A stretch of 29,200 nucleotides of DNA from Opitutus sp. (GTDB lineage: Bacteria > Verrucomicrobiota > Verrucomicrobiae > Opitutales > Opitutaceae). Where the stretch lies: the NCBI GenBank assembly GCA_009695065.1, contig SIBR01000046.1, positions 1-29,200 of the forward strand, in the 5' to 3' direction. Position 1 is the first letter of the stretch. Every line of letters begins with the position of its first letter. Under the pieces are notes generated by a model that saw only the letters and a program-made list of their open reading frames with translations, was not told where the DNA came from and did not search any database. A program made the translations under genes and the position numbers. Shown here in pieces: positions 1-7,423 of the stretch.

Positions 1-203
1 CCTTCGGTGAGCCCAAAATAACGATCCAAGCGCAGACCGGTGTCAGCCGTGATGGCGCGCTTACCAGCCAGAATCGCCGTGATGCGGGTCAGGGGCACGC
101 CAATCTCCTTGGCCAACCGGTAGGCAGAGAGCTCCATGGGGGCAATAAACTCCTCCTGGAGCATTTCGCCGGGCGTGAGGAGCGGCAGGGATTTGGTTTT
201 CAT
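1..203 (-). CDS. higA: HigA-family antitoxin (XRE HTH), truncated by the window edge
   Basis: This is the N-terminal 67 residues of a HigA-type antitoxin; the rest lies left of the window. The start is the ATG at 203, reading MKTKSLPLLTPGEML. The pattern LTPGEML-EEFI-P, then SAYRLAKEIGVP and AGKRAIT, is the helix-turn-helix of the HigA/VapI group of XRE regulators. It sits 4 bases downstream of the toxin gene, in the toxin-first order typical of higBA. By family, HigA neutralises HigB and represses the shared promoter. The identification rests on the HTH pattern plus the unmistakable neighbour. Confidence 0.88.
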   Translation of the reverse strand, partial: MKTKSLPLLTPGEMLQEEFIAPMELSAYRLAKEIGVPLTRITAILAGKRAITADTGLRLDRYFGLTE

Positions 204-207
204 GGGT

Positions 208-489
208 TCAGTGATAATCGACGATTTCCACCTCTTCGGCTCCATTGGTGGTCCATCGAAAACAGATGCGCCATTGGTCGTTGATCCGGATGGAATGCCG
301 GCCATCACGGTCCCCGCGCAAGGCCTCCAGGCGGTTGCCGGGCGGAACGCGCAGGTCGGACAGATTCATGGCAAGGTCGATTTGGACGAGTTTGCGGCGG
401 GCGGTGCGCTGGAAGGTGGGAGGAAAATCCGGGACCTGGCGGTCATTGAAAATCGCGGCAGTAGCGGGACAGGCGAACGACCGGATCAT
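208..489 (-). CDS. higB: HigB-family mRNA interferase toxin (RelE superfamily)
   Basis: A complete 93-residue protein, the usual HigB length. It begins MIRSFA and ends in the hallmark block IRINDQWRICFRW followed by VEIVDYH, the conserved C-terminal signature of HigB/RelE-like host-inhibition toxins. By family it cleaves ribosome-associated mRNA and is neutralised by the HigA protein encoded 4 bases downstream. The stop codon lies just before the antitoxin start, so the two are probably co-transcribed. No Shine-Dalgarno is visible before the ATG at 489. A short imperfect palindrome about 40-55 bases upstream could bind HigA. Confidence 0.9.
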   Translation of the reverse strand: MIRSFACPATAAIFNDRQVPDFPPTFQRTARRKLVQIDLAMNLSDLRVPPGNRLEALRGDRDGRHSIRINDQWRICFRWTTNGAEEVEIVDYH

Positions 490-801
490 CGTTCGCTACG
501 GTGTTCCGCGCCGATGGTTACGTCAAGCGTTACTAAGGCAACGACAAGCCAGAATCGGGAGATGAGCCAAATGGAGTCAGGCTTTATCGTTTGCAGCGCG
601 CCAGCTTCTCGCGCTGGAGCAGCCCGATCGATCGCAGAAGAGCGGAAGCAAGAAATCAGCGAACCGGCCAATCCCGTCAGCGTGCTCCGAAAACTCCGCC
701 GCGCTCGCGTCACGCGCCAGCCGGATCGTTCCGCGTCTTCGTCCTTTCGCGCTTTCGCGATCCAAAGATTTTTGCCGAACCAGCACGAAACCGGCAAACG
801 C
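490..801. other. Intergenic spacer with repeat-like sequence
   Basis: I see no convincing gene here; the open frames lack domain features. At 732-768 there is a periodic stretch made of cgcgtcttc / gtcctttcgcg / ctttcgcga, resembling the 'cgcgaaggcgcgaag' family of interspersed repeats seen in many large bacterial genomes (recalled, not searched). Near 651-660 the word AAATCAGCGAA also occurs in the inverted repeat at 7331-7352. The spacer separates the convergently oriented end of the ceramidase-like gene from the higBA promoter. Confidence 0.4.
528..543. promoter_or_regulatory. Candidate HigA operator (imperfect palindrome)
   Basis: The 16-mer CGTTACTAAGGCAACG has 6-base arms with one mismatch (CGTTAC / GCAACG) around a 4-base centre. 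It lies 39-54 bases upstream of the higB start, where HigA-type autorepressors bind. A TTGACG hexamer on the minus strand at about 520-525 partly overlaps the region. The role is inferred from position and symmetry only. Confidence 0.3.
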
Positions 802-2148
802 CTACGGCCGGCCGACTTTTTTCGCGAGTTCGGCGACCTTGCCCACGAGGGCATCCTGGGTCTGCGGCGCGAACCAGCCGTCGGCGCCGATCAGGCCGCG
901 GGTCTCGTAACCGCCCTCGCGGAGCACCCGCGCCGACGGCACGTAGCCAAAACCCTCGTTGCAGTAGGCTGCCACCCAGAGATTCAGCGGCCCGATGGCG
1001 GCCTCGACGAGTTGCACGTAGTCGACCACCACCTCGCTCGGCAGGGCCACGAAGGTGAGGTCGCGGCCGAACTGCCAGACCGCCACCGGAGCGGTGTAGT
1101 GCGTCAGGGGCTTCTCCCCTCGCTCCAACATCCCCAGCAGCTTGCGCGCGGTGTCGCTCTGCCAGCCGGGTGAACTTGCCGCCAGCGGCTTGAGCGCCTC
1201 GATCGTGGGCGACTGCAGCGGCAGATCGACCCGGCCCAGCGAAACGGTCAGCGGGCCGGCGATCGGACGGAGCTTCGCCTCGAGCACGCGGGCCACCTCG
1301 GCGGCGAGTTCCGCGCCGTGCTTGCGCGTGTTGTCCAGGCCTTCCCGCGGAAAGGGATTCGCGTCGCCGCCGCACCCCATCATGAACATCGCCTGGGTGC
1401 CGGGATATTTTTTCTCAAGATCGTGCTCGGCATACCCGGCGTAGTCGCCGCACAGCTCGTAGTTTTGCGAGCCGAGCGTCGTGTTGTGGCACGCGGCGCC
1501 AAAGAGCACGGCGCGCGGCCTCCCGTCGGCCCCGTCGATCCGCAAGACGGGCACGCTGCGATCGACTGGCCCCCGTGGATTCACCCCGAGGATGACGCCG
1601 CGCGGCGTGAACTCGCGCCGGTTCATGACGAAGTTAATGATGCCCTGCCCGTGCGACAGCCGGGCCGGTTCGAGCCGGGCATTCGCCTGCGCCACCAATT
1701 CGACGAGGCGGTCGATGAGCCACTGCGTGTAGGCGACGCGATTCTCCGCGTCGGCCACCGAGATTCCGGCGCCCGGGGTGACCTTCATGCTCAGGTTCGG
1801 ACCTGCGTGATTGTGCGCCCAGCTCAGCAGGATCTGCTCCCGCTGCAGTCCCGTTTTGGCCGTGATGCGCTCCGTCAACGGATCGACAAACGCCGCCGGC
1901 ATCGCGCCCAGGTCGGTGGTCACCATCACGGCCCGCCGGCCCTGCGCGTCCTCCAGCACCAGCGCCTTGGCGTAGATATCCTGCGCAACGCGTTCGAACG
2001 GCTTCACCCGGTTCGCGTAACCGTACATCAGCACCGGCTTTTCGGGCGTGATCTTGACCGCGGCGAGGCCCGCCTTCCAGTCCTCCGCCCCCAACGCGGA
2101 GGAGAGGAAAATCAGAACGGTGAGGAGGAACGGGAGCGGGGTTTTCAT
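802..2148 (-). CDS. Exported neutral/alkaline ceramidase-like hydrolase (N-terminal domain only)
   Basis: A 448-residue protein starting at the ATG at 2148 (an upstream GTG at 2172 is possible). Residues 1-21 form a signal peptide (KTP, hydrophobic stretch, ending SALGA). The body matches the ceramidase N-terminal hydrolase domain: AHNHAGP with the zinc-type histidines His112 and His114, a third His in ACHNTTLG (His221), and GCGGDANP at 258-265. True neutral ceramidases have GDVSPN at the last motif with a nucleophilic Ser; here the equivalent position is Asn264, and the C-terminal Ig-like domain is absent. It is therefore probably a metallohydrolase of this fold acting on another substrate. 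It is the last gene of the operon that begins at 5677. Confidence 0.82.
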   Translation of the reverse strand: MKTPLPFLLTVLIFLSSALGAEDWKAGLAAVKITPEKPVLMYGYANRVKPFERVAQDIYAKALVLEDAQGRRAVMVTTDLGAMPAAFVDPLTERITAKTGLQREQILLSWAHNHAGPNLSMKVTPGAGISVADAENRVAYTQWLIDRLVELVAQANARLEPARLSHGQGIINFVMNRREFTPRGVILGVNPRGPVDRSVPVLRIDGADGRPRAVLFGAACHNTTLGSQNYELCGDYAGYAEHDLEKKYPGTQAMFMMGCGGDANPFPREGLDNTRKHGAELAAEVARVLEAKLRPIAGPLTVSLGRVDLPLQSPTIEALKPLAASSPGWQSDTARKLLGMLERGEKPLTHYTAPVAVWQFGRDLTFVALPSEVVVDYVQLVEAAIGPLNLWVAAYCNEGFGYVPSARVLREGGYETRGLIGADGWFAPQTQDALVGKVAELAKKVGRP

Positions 2149-2187
2149 AAGGGAAAGACTGCCGGGATTCACTCCGCTGCTATCCCG

Positions 2188-3096
2188 TCACGGGCGCGCG
2201 GCGGTTTCCTCCGGCCAGTGCTGCCGGAGCTTGGCCCGCACAAAGCGCACGCTCTCGGCCAGCTGGTCCATGCCGTCGACGCCATCCTCGATGCTCACCC
2301 AGCCGCCGAAGCCCACGCCGCGCAACGTGCTGAAGATCGCATCGTAGTCGTTGAGCCCGCGGCCGATCGTGCCGTGGCGCAGCCGCTTCGCATAACCCTC
2401 GGCGCCCGTCTCGTCGCGCCGCAAGTCCTCGATGGTGCCCTCGGCGAGAAAGCGGTCGCTCGCGTGCATCGTCACGACGCGGTGCTTCACGCGCTGCAGC
2501 AACTCCAGGGGGTCGTCGCCCGCGAGGAACGCGTTGCTCGGATCGTAGTTCACGCCGAAGTGCGGATCGTGGATCCGCCCGACCAGATCGCAGAAGACGT
2601 CCATCTTCTGCGCAAACTCGGGGAAATTCCAAAAATCGTCCTTGTAGTGGTTCTCGATGATCAGCGTCACGCCGCAGGCCCGCGCCTCGGGCAGGCAGGC
2701 CTCGATGCTCTCGACCACGAGCGAAAGTCCGTGCTCGCGCGTCAACTCGGGCCGGCGCTGGCCCGACAGCACGCGGCAGAATTTCCCGCCGAGGGCCGCG
2801 GTCATGCGGATCCAGTTCTTCTCCTTCTCCACCTCGCGCCGGCGGAACTCCGGATCGGGGTGCGAAAAGTCCGGGGAGCAGCACAGCATCGGGATGACCA
2901 GGCCGCGTTCCTCGACCTCGCGCCGGGCCTGCGCCCAATTCGCGGGATCGGCGAGCTCGTGAAAGCCGCTGTAGTATTCCAGGCCGTCGACGCCAAGCGG
3001 CGCCGCCAGGTCGACCCATTCGCGGAGCGTCATCGAACCTTCGCGGCACAGCGGGCGGATATACGCCTTGGGGAAAACAGCCAGTCGGGGCATCAT
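2188..3096 (-). CDS. Sugar phosphate isomerase/epimerase-like TIM-barrel protein
   Basis: A 302-residue protein of the xylose isomerase-like TIM-barrel family (AP endonuclease 2 fold). The start is one of two adjacent ATGs at 3096/3093; the long upstream frame has no domain. The four expected metal ligands are visible: Glu148 in LIIENH, Asp185 in VNYDPSNAF, His211 in TMHASD and Glu270 in SIEDG. This Glu-Asp-His-Glu set is used by ketose 3-epimerases such as tagatose 3-epimerase and UlaE, and by related isomerases. There is no signal peptide, so it is cytoplasmic. It sits between an SDR gene and the ceramidase-like gene. The exact sugar cannot be read from sequence. Confidence 0.85.
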   Translation of the reverse strand: MMPRLAVFPKAYIRPLCREGSMTLREWVDLAAPLGVDGLEYYSGFHELADPANWAQARREVEERGLVIPMLCCSPDFSHPDPEFRRREVEKEKNWIRMTAALGGKFCRVLSGQRRPELTREHGLSLVVESIEACLPEARACGVTLIIENHYKDDFWNFPEFAQKMDVFCDLVGRIHDPHFGVNYDPSNAFLAGDDPLELLQRVKHRVVTMHASDRFLAEGTIEDLRRDETGAEGYAKRLRHGTIGRGLNDYDAIFSTLRGVGFGGWVSIEDGVDGMDQLAESVRFVRAKLRQHWPEETAARP

Positions 3097-3145
3097 GGTT
3101 GGAGGATGTTTCGCGGCCACTCGCGGCCGCGGGCGCAAAGAATCG

Positions 3146-3916
3146 TCAGACCTTCGGCGGATTGCGCCCGTGGATGCAGAACTGCTCCATGTCCACCACC
3201 GCACCGGTGATGGGTCGCGATTCGTCGCCGAGCCAGTACACCGCCGCCGCCGCGATTTCCTCCGGCCGGATGAGCCGGCCCGAAGGCACGAGGCTCCGGG
3301 AGAGTCGCTCGGGCCAGTCAGGCGACTGGCCATCGGCGACCTGCATCGCGTATTCGCGCTCCGTCAGCACCCAGCCGACGTTGAAATGGTTGAACCGCAC
3401 GCCTTCGGTCGAATGGGCGTTGGCCAGGTTGCGCGAGAGGGTCTGGAGGGCGCCCTTGGAAATACTGTAGTCGAGCAGCGTCCCCTCGCCGCTGAGCGCG
3501 TTGATCGACCCGATGTTGAGCACGCAACCGCCGTGCTGCTTGAGCTGCGAGTAGGCCGCCTGGATGATCAACAGCGGGGCGCGCACGTTAATCGCCATCA
3601 TGCGATCGAAAAAGGCCGCCTCCGTCGTCGCCAGCGTGCTCCGGGTGACGAGGGCGGCGTTGTTGACGATGGCGTCGACGCGGCCGAAGGCCTGGATCGC
3701 GGCGGCCACGATTCGCGGCGCGCACTCGGGATCGACGAGGTCGTCGAGGTGCAGCGCCGCACTGGCCCCGAGTTTGGCCACCACTTTTTTGCCGCCGACG
3801 CCATCGATGCCATGGATCAGCACGCGCGCACCCTCGTGCACCGCGCGCTCCGCGATCGCCTGGCCAATGCCGCTCGTGCTGCCCGTGACGATGATGACTT
3901 TGTCGCGCAGTCGCAT
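3146..3916 (-). CDS. SDR-family NAD(P)-dependent oxidoreductase
   Basis: A 256-residue classical short-chain dehydrogenase. It shows the cofactor motif TGSTSGIG (11-18), NNAA (85-88), and the catalytic tetrad Asn110, Ser137, Tyr150 and Lys154 (DYSISK). The length and motif spacing are normal, so it should be an active cytoplasmic enzyme on a sugar or polyol. It begins 13 bases downstream of the alcohol dehydrogenase stop and precedes the TIM-barrel gene, consistent with one transcript. AAGGA about ten bases before the ATG is one of the few possible Shine-Dalgarno sites in this window. The C-terminus (FCIHGRNPPKV) departs from the usual DGG ending, so the subfamily is unclear. Confidence 0.88.
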   Translation of the reverse strand: MRLRDKVIIVTGSTSGIGQAIAERAVHEGARVLIHGIDGVGGKKVVAKLGASAALHLDDLVDPECAPRIVAAAIQAFGRVDAIVNNAALVTRSTLATTEAAFFDRMMAINVRAPLLIIQAAYSQLKQHGGCVLNIGSINALSGEGTLLDYSISKGALQTLSRNLANAHSTEGVRFNHFNVGWVLTEREYAMQVADGQSPDWPERLSRSLVPSGRLIRPEEIAAAAVYWLGDESRPITGAVVDMEQFCIHGRNPPKV

Positions 3917-3929
3917 AAAGGGAATTTCC

Positions 3930-4955
3930 TTAAACCGGTTTCAGCACGGCTTTCACGATCTCGCCCGAGTGCATCTTTTCAAAGGCCTCGTGCCAGCTCT
4001 CCAGTCCCCACACGCCGCCGAGCACCGGCCGCACGTCGAGCTGGCCCGACGCCAGCAGCGCGAGCACGCGCTCCCAGATCGGCCAGTTGTGGCTGAAGCT
4101 GCCCTGCAGCGTGATGTTCTTCTGCACCAGGGGATCGAGGGAGAAATTCAACGGCTGCGGGCCCCAGCCCACCTTGCTGATCCAGCCCGCCGGCCGCACT
4201 AGCTCCAGCGCAGCCTTCAGCGCCGCCGATGCGCCCGCCGCATCGATCACTCCGTCCACGCCGAGCCCGTCGCGGGCCTGCGCCCACGCCGTCGCGTCGC
4301 CGATGATCGTCTGGCAACCGTAGGCTTTTGCCACGTCGAGCCGCGCCCGGTCGCGCTCGAGGCCCACGAGCGCCACTTCCGCCCCAGCGAGTCGCGCCAT
4401 GGCTGCGCACAAAATTCCGATCGGTCCCGGCCCCAAGACGATCACGCGATCGCCGGGCTTGATCTTCGCGTTGTTGACCACGGCGTTGTAGGCCACGCAG
4501 CAGGGCTCGGTGAGGGCCGCGTGCTCGATCGCCAGTCCCGCCGGCACCCGGTGCAGGCAGCGCGACGGCACCCGCACGAAACGCGTCATCGCCCCGTCGA
4601 CCCCGTAGCCGAAACCCTTGCGCGTCGGGTCGAGGTTGTAGAGGCCCGCGCGGCTCATCGGGTTGTTCGCGTCGATCACCGCCGCGGTTTCGCTCACGAC
4701 CAGATCGCCCTCCTGCCACGCCTTGACCGCGGAGCCCAGCGCCGCGATGCGCCCGCCAAATTCATGGCCGAGCACCACGGGATAATTGACCTTCCAGCTG
4801 TGGGAGGCCGTCCACTGGTGCAGGTCGCTCCCGCACACGCCGACCGCCTCTACCGCGAGGATCACATCGTCGGGTCCCGGTTCGGGACGCACGAATTCAC
4901 GCAACTCCACGCTGTGGGGCGCGGAGGAAAAATTGACGACAGCGGGATTTTTCAT
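3930..4955 (-). CDS. Zinc-dependent medium-chain alcohol/sugar dehydrogenase
   Basis: A 341-residue medium-chain dehydrogenase starting at the ATG at 4955, which shares ATGA with the stop of the upstream HUMPS gene (4-base overlap, translational coupling likely). The catalytic zinc site is intact: Cys41 in GVCGSD, His64-Glu65 in GHEFGG, and Glu150 in TEPC. The NAD-binding motif GPGPIG is at 175-180. The structural-zinc loop, normally four spaced cysteines, is replaced at about 88-112 by a Cys-free segment (SETAAVIDANNP...), as in some polyol dehydrogenases. It probably oxidises or reduces a sugar or polyol in the same pathway as its neighbours; the substrate is unknown. Confidence 0.88.
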   Translation of the reverse strand: MKNPAVVNFSSAPHSVELREFVRPEPGPDDVILAVEAVGVCGSDLHQWTASHSWKVNYPVVLGHEFGGRIAALGSAVKAWQEGDLVVSETAAVIDANNPMSRAGLYNLDPTRKGFGYGVDGAMTRFVRVPSRCLHRVPAGLAIEHAALTEPCCVAYNAVVNNAKIKPGDRVIVLGPGPIGILCAAMARLAGAEVALVGLERDRARLDVAKAYGCQTIIGDATAWAQARDGLGVDGVIDAAGASAALKAALELVRPAGWISKVGWGPQPLNFSLDPLVQKNITLQGSFSHNWPIWERVLALLASGQLDVRPVLGGVWGLESWHEAFEKMHSGEIVKAVLKPV

Positions 4956-5677
4956 CGGGCGGGAGAATTGCGCGAGCGGCCCACCGGCACGTCGCCATGG
5001 CCGTGCACGCGGTCGCAGATGATCCGCAGCGTGCCCTCGAGGTTGCCGTCGGCGGTCTTGAAAGCGTCCGCATCCACCGCGAGCGGCGCCCCGATTACCA
5101 CGAGCGGCGCGCCGTACTCCGGCGTGCGCACGGCCTGCTCGAGCGTGAGGCCGCCCACCGCCTGCACCGGGAGGCTCACCGCGGCCACGATTTCGCGCAA
5201 CTGGTCGAGCGGGCTCGGCATCCGCCGCCCCGCCGCCGCGATCCCGCGCCGCTCGTCGTAGCCGATGTGGTGGATCACGTAGTCGCAGCCAAAGTCCTCG
5301 ATCATCCGCGCGCCCGCCACCATGTCGGGGCAGCCGAGATTGTCGCCCATCACCTTCACCCCGTGATCGCGCCCGGCCTTCACGACGCATTTCAGGGTCT
5401 CCTCGTGGGCCCGGGCCATGACGACGACGTGCGTCGCCCCCGCCTTGGCCATCATCTCGGCCTCGAGATAACCGCCGTCCATCGTCTTTAGGTCGGCCAC
5501 GATCGGCACGCCGGGAAACCGCTCGCGCAACGCCCGCACGCCGCGCAGGCCCTCGGCGAGGATCAGGGGCGTCCCCGCCTCCAGCCAGTCGACGCCCGCC
5601 CGTCGCGCGAGCATGGCCGTGGCCAGCGCTTCATCGAGATTGGTGAGGTCGAGCGAGATTTGGACGATGGGGAGCAT
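4952..5677 (-). CDS. HUMPS-family protein (3-hexulose-6-phosphate synthase / keto-gulonate-phosphate decarboxylase-like)
   Basis: A 241-residue (beta/alpha)8 protein of the OMP decarboxylase suprafamily. The active-site set is visible: Asp10, Glu33, and ADLKTMD giving Asp62, Lys64 and Asp67, plus Asp112 and HIGYDERRG from about 137. The DxKxxD motif is shared by 3-hexulose-6-phosphate synthase (HPS) and keto-L-gulonate-6-phosphate decarboxylase (KGPDC). Asp112 and the H-x-G-Y-D pattern look more HPS-like, judged from memory. It is the first gene of the five-gene operon and overlaps the dehydrogenase gene by 4 bases. No phosphohexuloisomerase (HPS partner) or sugar kinase is nearby, so a formaldehyde role is not supported; a sugar-catabolic aldolase or decarboxylase is more likely. 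Confidence 0.82.
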   Translation of the reverse strand: MLPIVQISLDLTNLDEALATAMLARRAGVDWLEAGTPLILAEGLRGVRALRERFPGVPIVADLKTMDGGYLEAEMMAKAGATHVVVMARAHEETLKCVVKAGRDHGVKVMGDNLGCPDMVAGARMIEDFGCDYVIHHIGYDERRGIAAAGRRMPSPLDQLREIVAAVSLPVQAVGGLTLEQAVRTPEYGAPLVVIGAPLAVDADAFKTADGNLEGTLRIICDRVHGHGDVPVGRSRNSPAR

Positions 5678-5807
5678 GAGGGGGGACGGTCGCCCGAGAG
5701 TTGGCCGTGCGAGACCGCGCCGTCAACGCCGGACCGTCCGCGCCGCATCGCACTCGCACTTCGCGATTGCCGCTCCCAACGCCCGGTCCTTGGCTATGCG
5801 CTCCACA
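5678..5807. promoter_or_regulatory. Divergent promoter region between the HUMPS operon and thrC
   Basis: This 130-base spacer must hold the promoters of both the minus-strand operon starting at 5677 and thrC starting at 5808. I could not find convincing -35/-10 pairs or a clear operator; the sequence is GC-rich throughout. The C-run CCCCCC lies directly before the HUMPS start on its own strand, with no Shine-Dalgarno on either side. Confidence 0.4.
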
Positions 5808-6977
5808 ATGCATTTCACGCACCTCGCCTGCACGCTCTGCGGCCAGACCCACGACGCCACCGTCCCGCAAAACGTCTCCGCCTGCTGCGGCAAGCCGCTC
5901 TTCGCCAACTACGACCTCGCGGCCGCCGCGCGCACCCTGACGAAGGAGTCGCTCCGCTCACGCGTGAAGTCGCTCTGGCGCTACCGCGAGGTCCTGCCGG
6001 TGAAAAACGAGTCCGACATCGTCACGCTGGGCGAGGGCTGGACGCCGCTGCTGCCCGCCCCGCGGCTCGGCGCGAAACACGGGCTCACCAAGCTCTTCAT
6101 CAAGGACGAGGCGCAGAACCCGACCGCGAGCTTCAAGGCGCGCGGCATGACCACCGCCGTCTCGATGGCGAAGCAGTTCGGCCTCAAAAAGCTCGCCGTC
6201 CCCTCCGCCGGCAACGCCGCCGGCGCCCTCGCCGCCTACGCCGCGCGCGCCGGCATGGAGGCCCACATCTTCATGCCGCGCGACACGCCCCGCGCCAACA
6301 TCATCGAGTGCGAACAGATGGGCGCACACGTCACGCTCATCAACGGCCTGATCACCGACTGCGGCGCCGAGGTCGCGAAGCGCAAGACCGCCGAGGGCTG
6401 GTTCGACGTCTCCACTCTGAAGGAGCCCTACCGGGCCGAAGGCAAGAAGACACTCGGTTACGAACTCGCCGAACAACTCAACTGGACGCTCCCCGACGTC
6501 ATTCTGTACCCCACGGGCGGCGGCACCGGTCTCATCGGCATGTGGAAGGCCTTCGACGAAATGGAAAAACTCGGTTGGATCGGCTCGAAACGCCCGCGGA
6601 TGTTCACGGTGCAGGCGAGCGGCTGCCAGCCCATCGTCCGGGCGTTCGAGGCGGGCGAAAAATTCGCCGCCGAGCATCTTGGCGCCACGACCCGCGCCTC
6701 CGGCCTGCGGGTCCCGAAAGCCATCGGCGACTTCATCATGCTCGATGCCCTGCGCAAATCCCACGGCGGGGCCATCGCCATCACCGACGAGGAAATGATC
6801 GCCTGTACCCGGGAGGTGGGCGCCGCCGAGGGCGTGTTCCCCGCGCCGGAAGGCGCCGCGTGTTACGCTGCCCTCAAGCACCTGCTCGCCGCGAAGAAGA
6901 TCACGCCCGACGACACCGTCGTTCTCTTCAACACGAGCACCGGCCTGAAGTATCTGGAGTGCTACGGCAGCAGCTGA
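5808..6977 (+). CDS. thrC: Threonine synthase
   Basis: A 389-residue PLP enzyme converting O-phospho-homoserine to threonine. The start is taken at ATG 5808 (MHFTHLACTLC); ATG 5796 is possible. The N-terminus carries a zinc-ribbon-like cysteine set (CTLC at 8-11, CC at 26-27) common in this class. TLGEGWTPLLP and PTASFKARGM follow, with the PLP lysine at 110, then AGNAAGA, and the phosphate-binding GGGTGLIGMWKAF typical of threonine synthases. The family usually reads NPTGSFKDRG; the Ala replacements are a modest variation. It is divergent from the catabolic operon at 5677 and monocistronic, since the next gene is convergent. Confidence 0.9.
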   Translation: MHFTHLACTLCGQTHDATVPQNVSACCGKPLFANYDLAAAARTLTKESLRSRVKSLWRYREVLPVKNESDIVTLGEGWTPLLPAPRLGAKHGLTKLFIKDEAQNPTASFKARGMTTAVSMAKQFGLKKLAVPSAGNAAGALAAYAARAGMEAHIFMPRDTPRANIIECEQMGAHVTLINGLITDCGAEVAKRKTAEGWFDVSTLKEPYRAEGKKTLGYELAEQLNWTLPDVILYPTGGGTGLIGMWKAFDEMEKLGWIGSKRPRMFTVQASGCQPIVRAFEAGEKFAAEHLGATTRASGLRVPKAIGDFIMLDALRKSHGGAIAITDEEMIACTREVGAAEGVFPAPEGAACYAALKHLLAAKKITPDDTVVLFNTSTGLKYLECYGSS

Positions 6978-7030
6978 GGCTCGGGCGCGGCCGGCAATTC
7001 CCAACCGGGCAAAGCCGGAACCAGGACTTT

Positions 7031-7098
7031 CCGCAGATAACGCGGATCGTCGCGGATAAATGCTTGGTTCAATCCGCGACCACTCGCGACATCCGCGG
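7031..7098. repeat. Imperfect inverted repeat (CGCGGAT-type element)
   Basis: The left arm at about 7031-7058 (cgcagataacgcggatcgtc...) and right arm at about 7072-7098 (atccgcgaccactcgcgaca...) pair at roughly 20 of 27 positions around a loop of about a dozen bases. The text cgcagataacgcgga / atccgcg resembles short interspersed repeats found between genes in many Verrucomicrobiota and Planctomycetota genomes (recalled). It lies downstream of thrC and could also act as a transcript-end structure, but no T-run follows. Confidence 0.5.
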
Positions 7099-7222
7099 GG
7101 AAAGCATCGGAGCGCTCCACGAAAGATCGTCGCAAACCTGCACGTTGTTCGCGAGTGAGGGTCTAACGGGGCGGTCGCCCCAGCCCGGCGAGAGGTATCA
7201 TGGAAAAACCCAAACCGAGGGC

Positions 7223-7352
7223 ACCGCTAATCCTCGCTAATCTTCGCTCAGCACGAGCTCAATTCCGCTGGCGGCTTACGCGCCACGCCGATTCGGCGAG
7301 GCCATCAAACCCTCCAGGCGCCGTCTTCCGAAAATCAGCGAAGATCAGCGGT
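7223..7352. repeat. Inverted-repeat-bounded element of about 130 bases
   Basis: The left end ACCGCTAATCCTCGCTAATC (7223 onward) and the reverse complement of the right end (aaatcagcgaagatcagcggt, 7332-7352) agree at 17 of 21 positions, all four differences being transitions. The ends enclose about 85 bases of non-coding sequence. This geometry fits a small non-autonomous or REP-like element between the convergent thrC and purM genes. No target-site duplication was recognised. Confidence 0.45.
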
Positions 7353-7423
7353 TCAAGATTTTGGCTTCCGTAGTCAAACTCTGCCCCGCCGACGCCTCTT
7401 GCATCCAACCGCAAGGCGCCCGC

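Larger units (their letters stand above)
6978..7423. other. Non-coding spacer between convergent thrC and purM
   Basis: A 446-base stretch with no convincing gene. It holds two separate inverted-repeat elements (7031-7098 and 7223-7352). No GC hairpin followed by a T-run was found for either converging gene. Confidence 0.6.

Noticed and set aside
1318..3210. A 630-codon plus-strand frame opposite the epimerase and ceramidase-like genes
   Set aside because: His/Arg/Val-rich shadow translation lacking domains; the minus-strand genes show metal-ligand motifs.
4952..5677. Formaldehyde fixation (ribulose monophosphate) pathway
   Set aside because: Only an HPS-like gene is present; the isomerase partner and any formaldehyde-related genes are missing, and the neighbours are sugar dehydrogenases.
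5660..7240. A 526-codon plus-strand frame overlapping thrC
   Set aside because: Arg/His/Ala-rich shadow in another frame of thrC.
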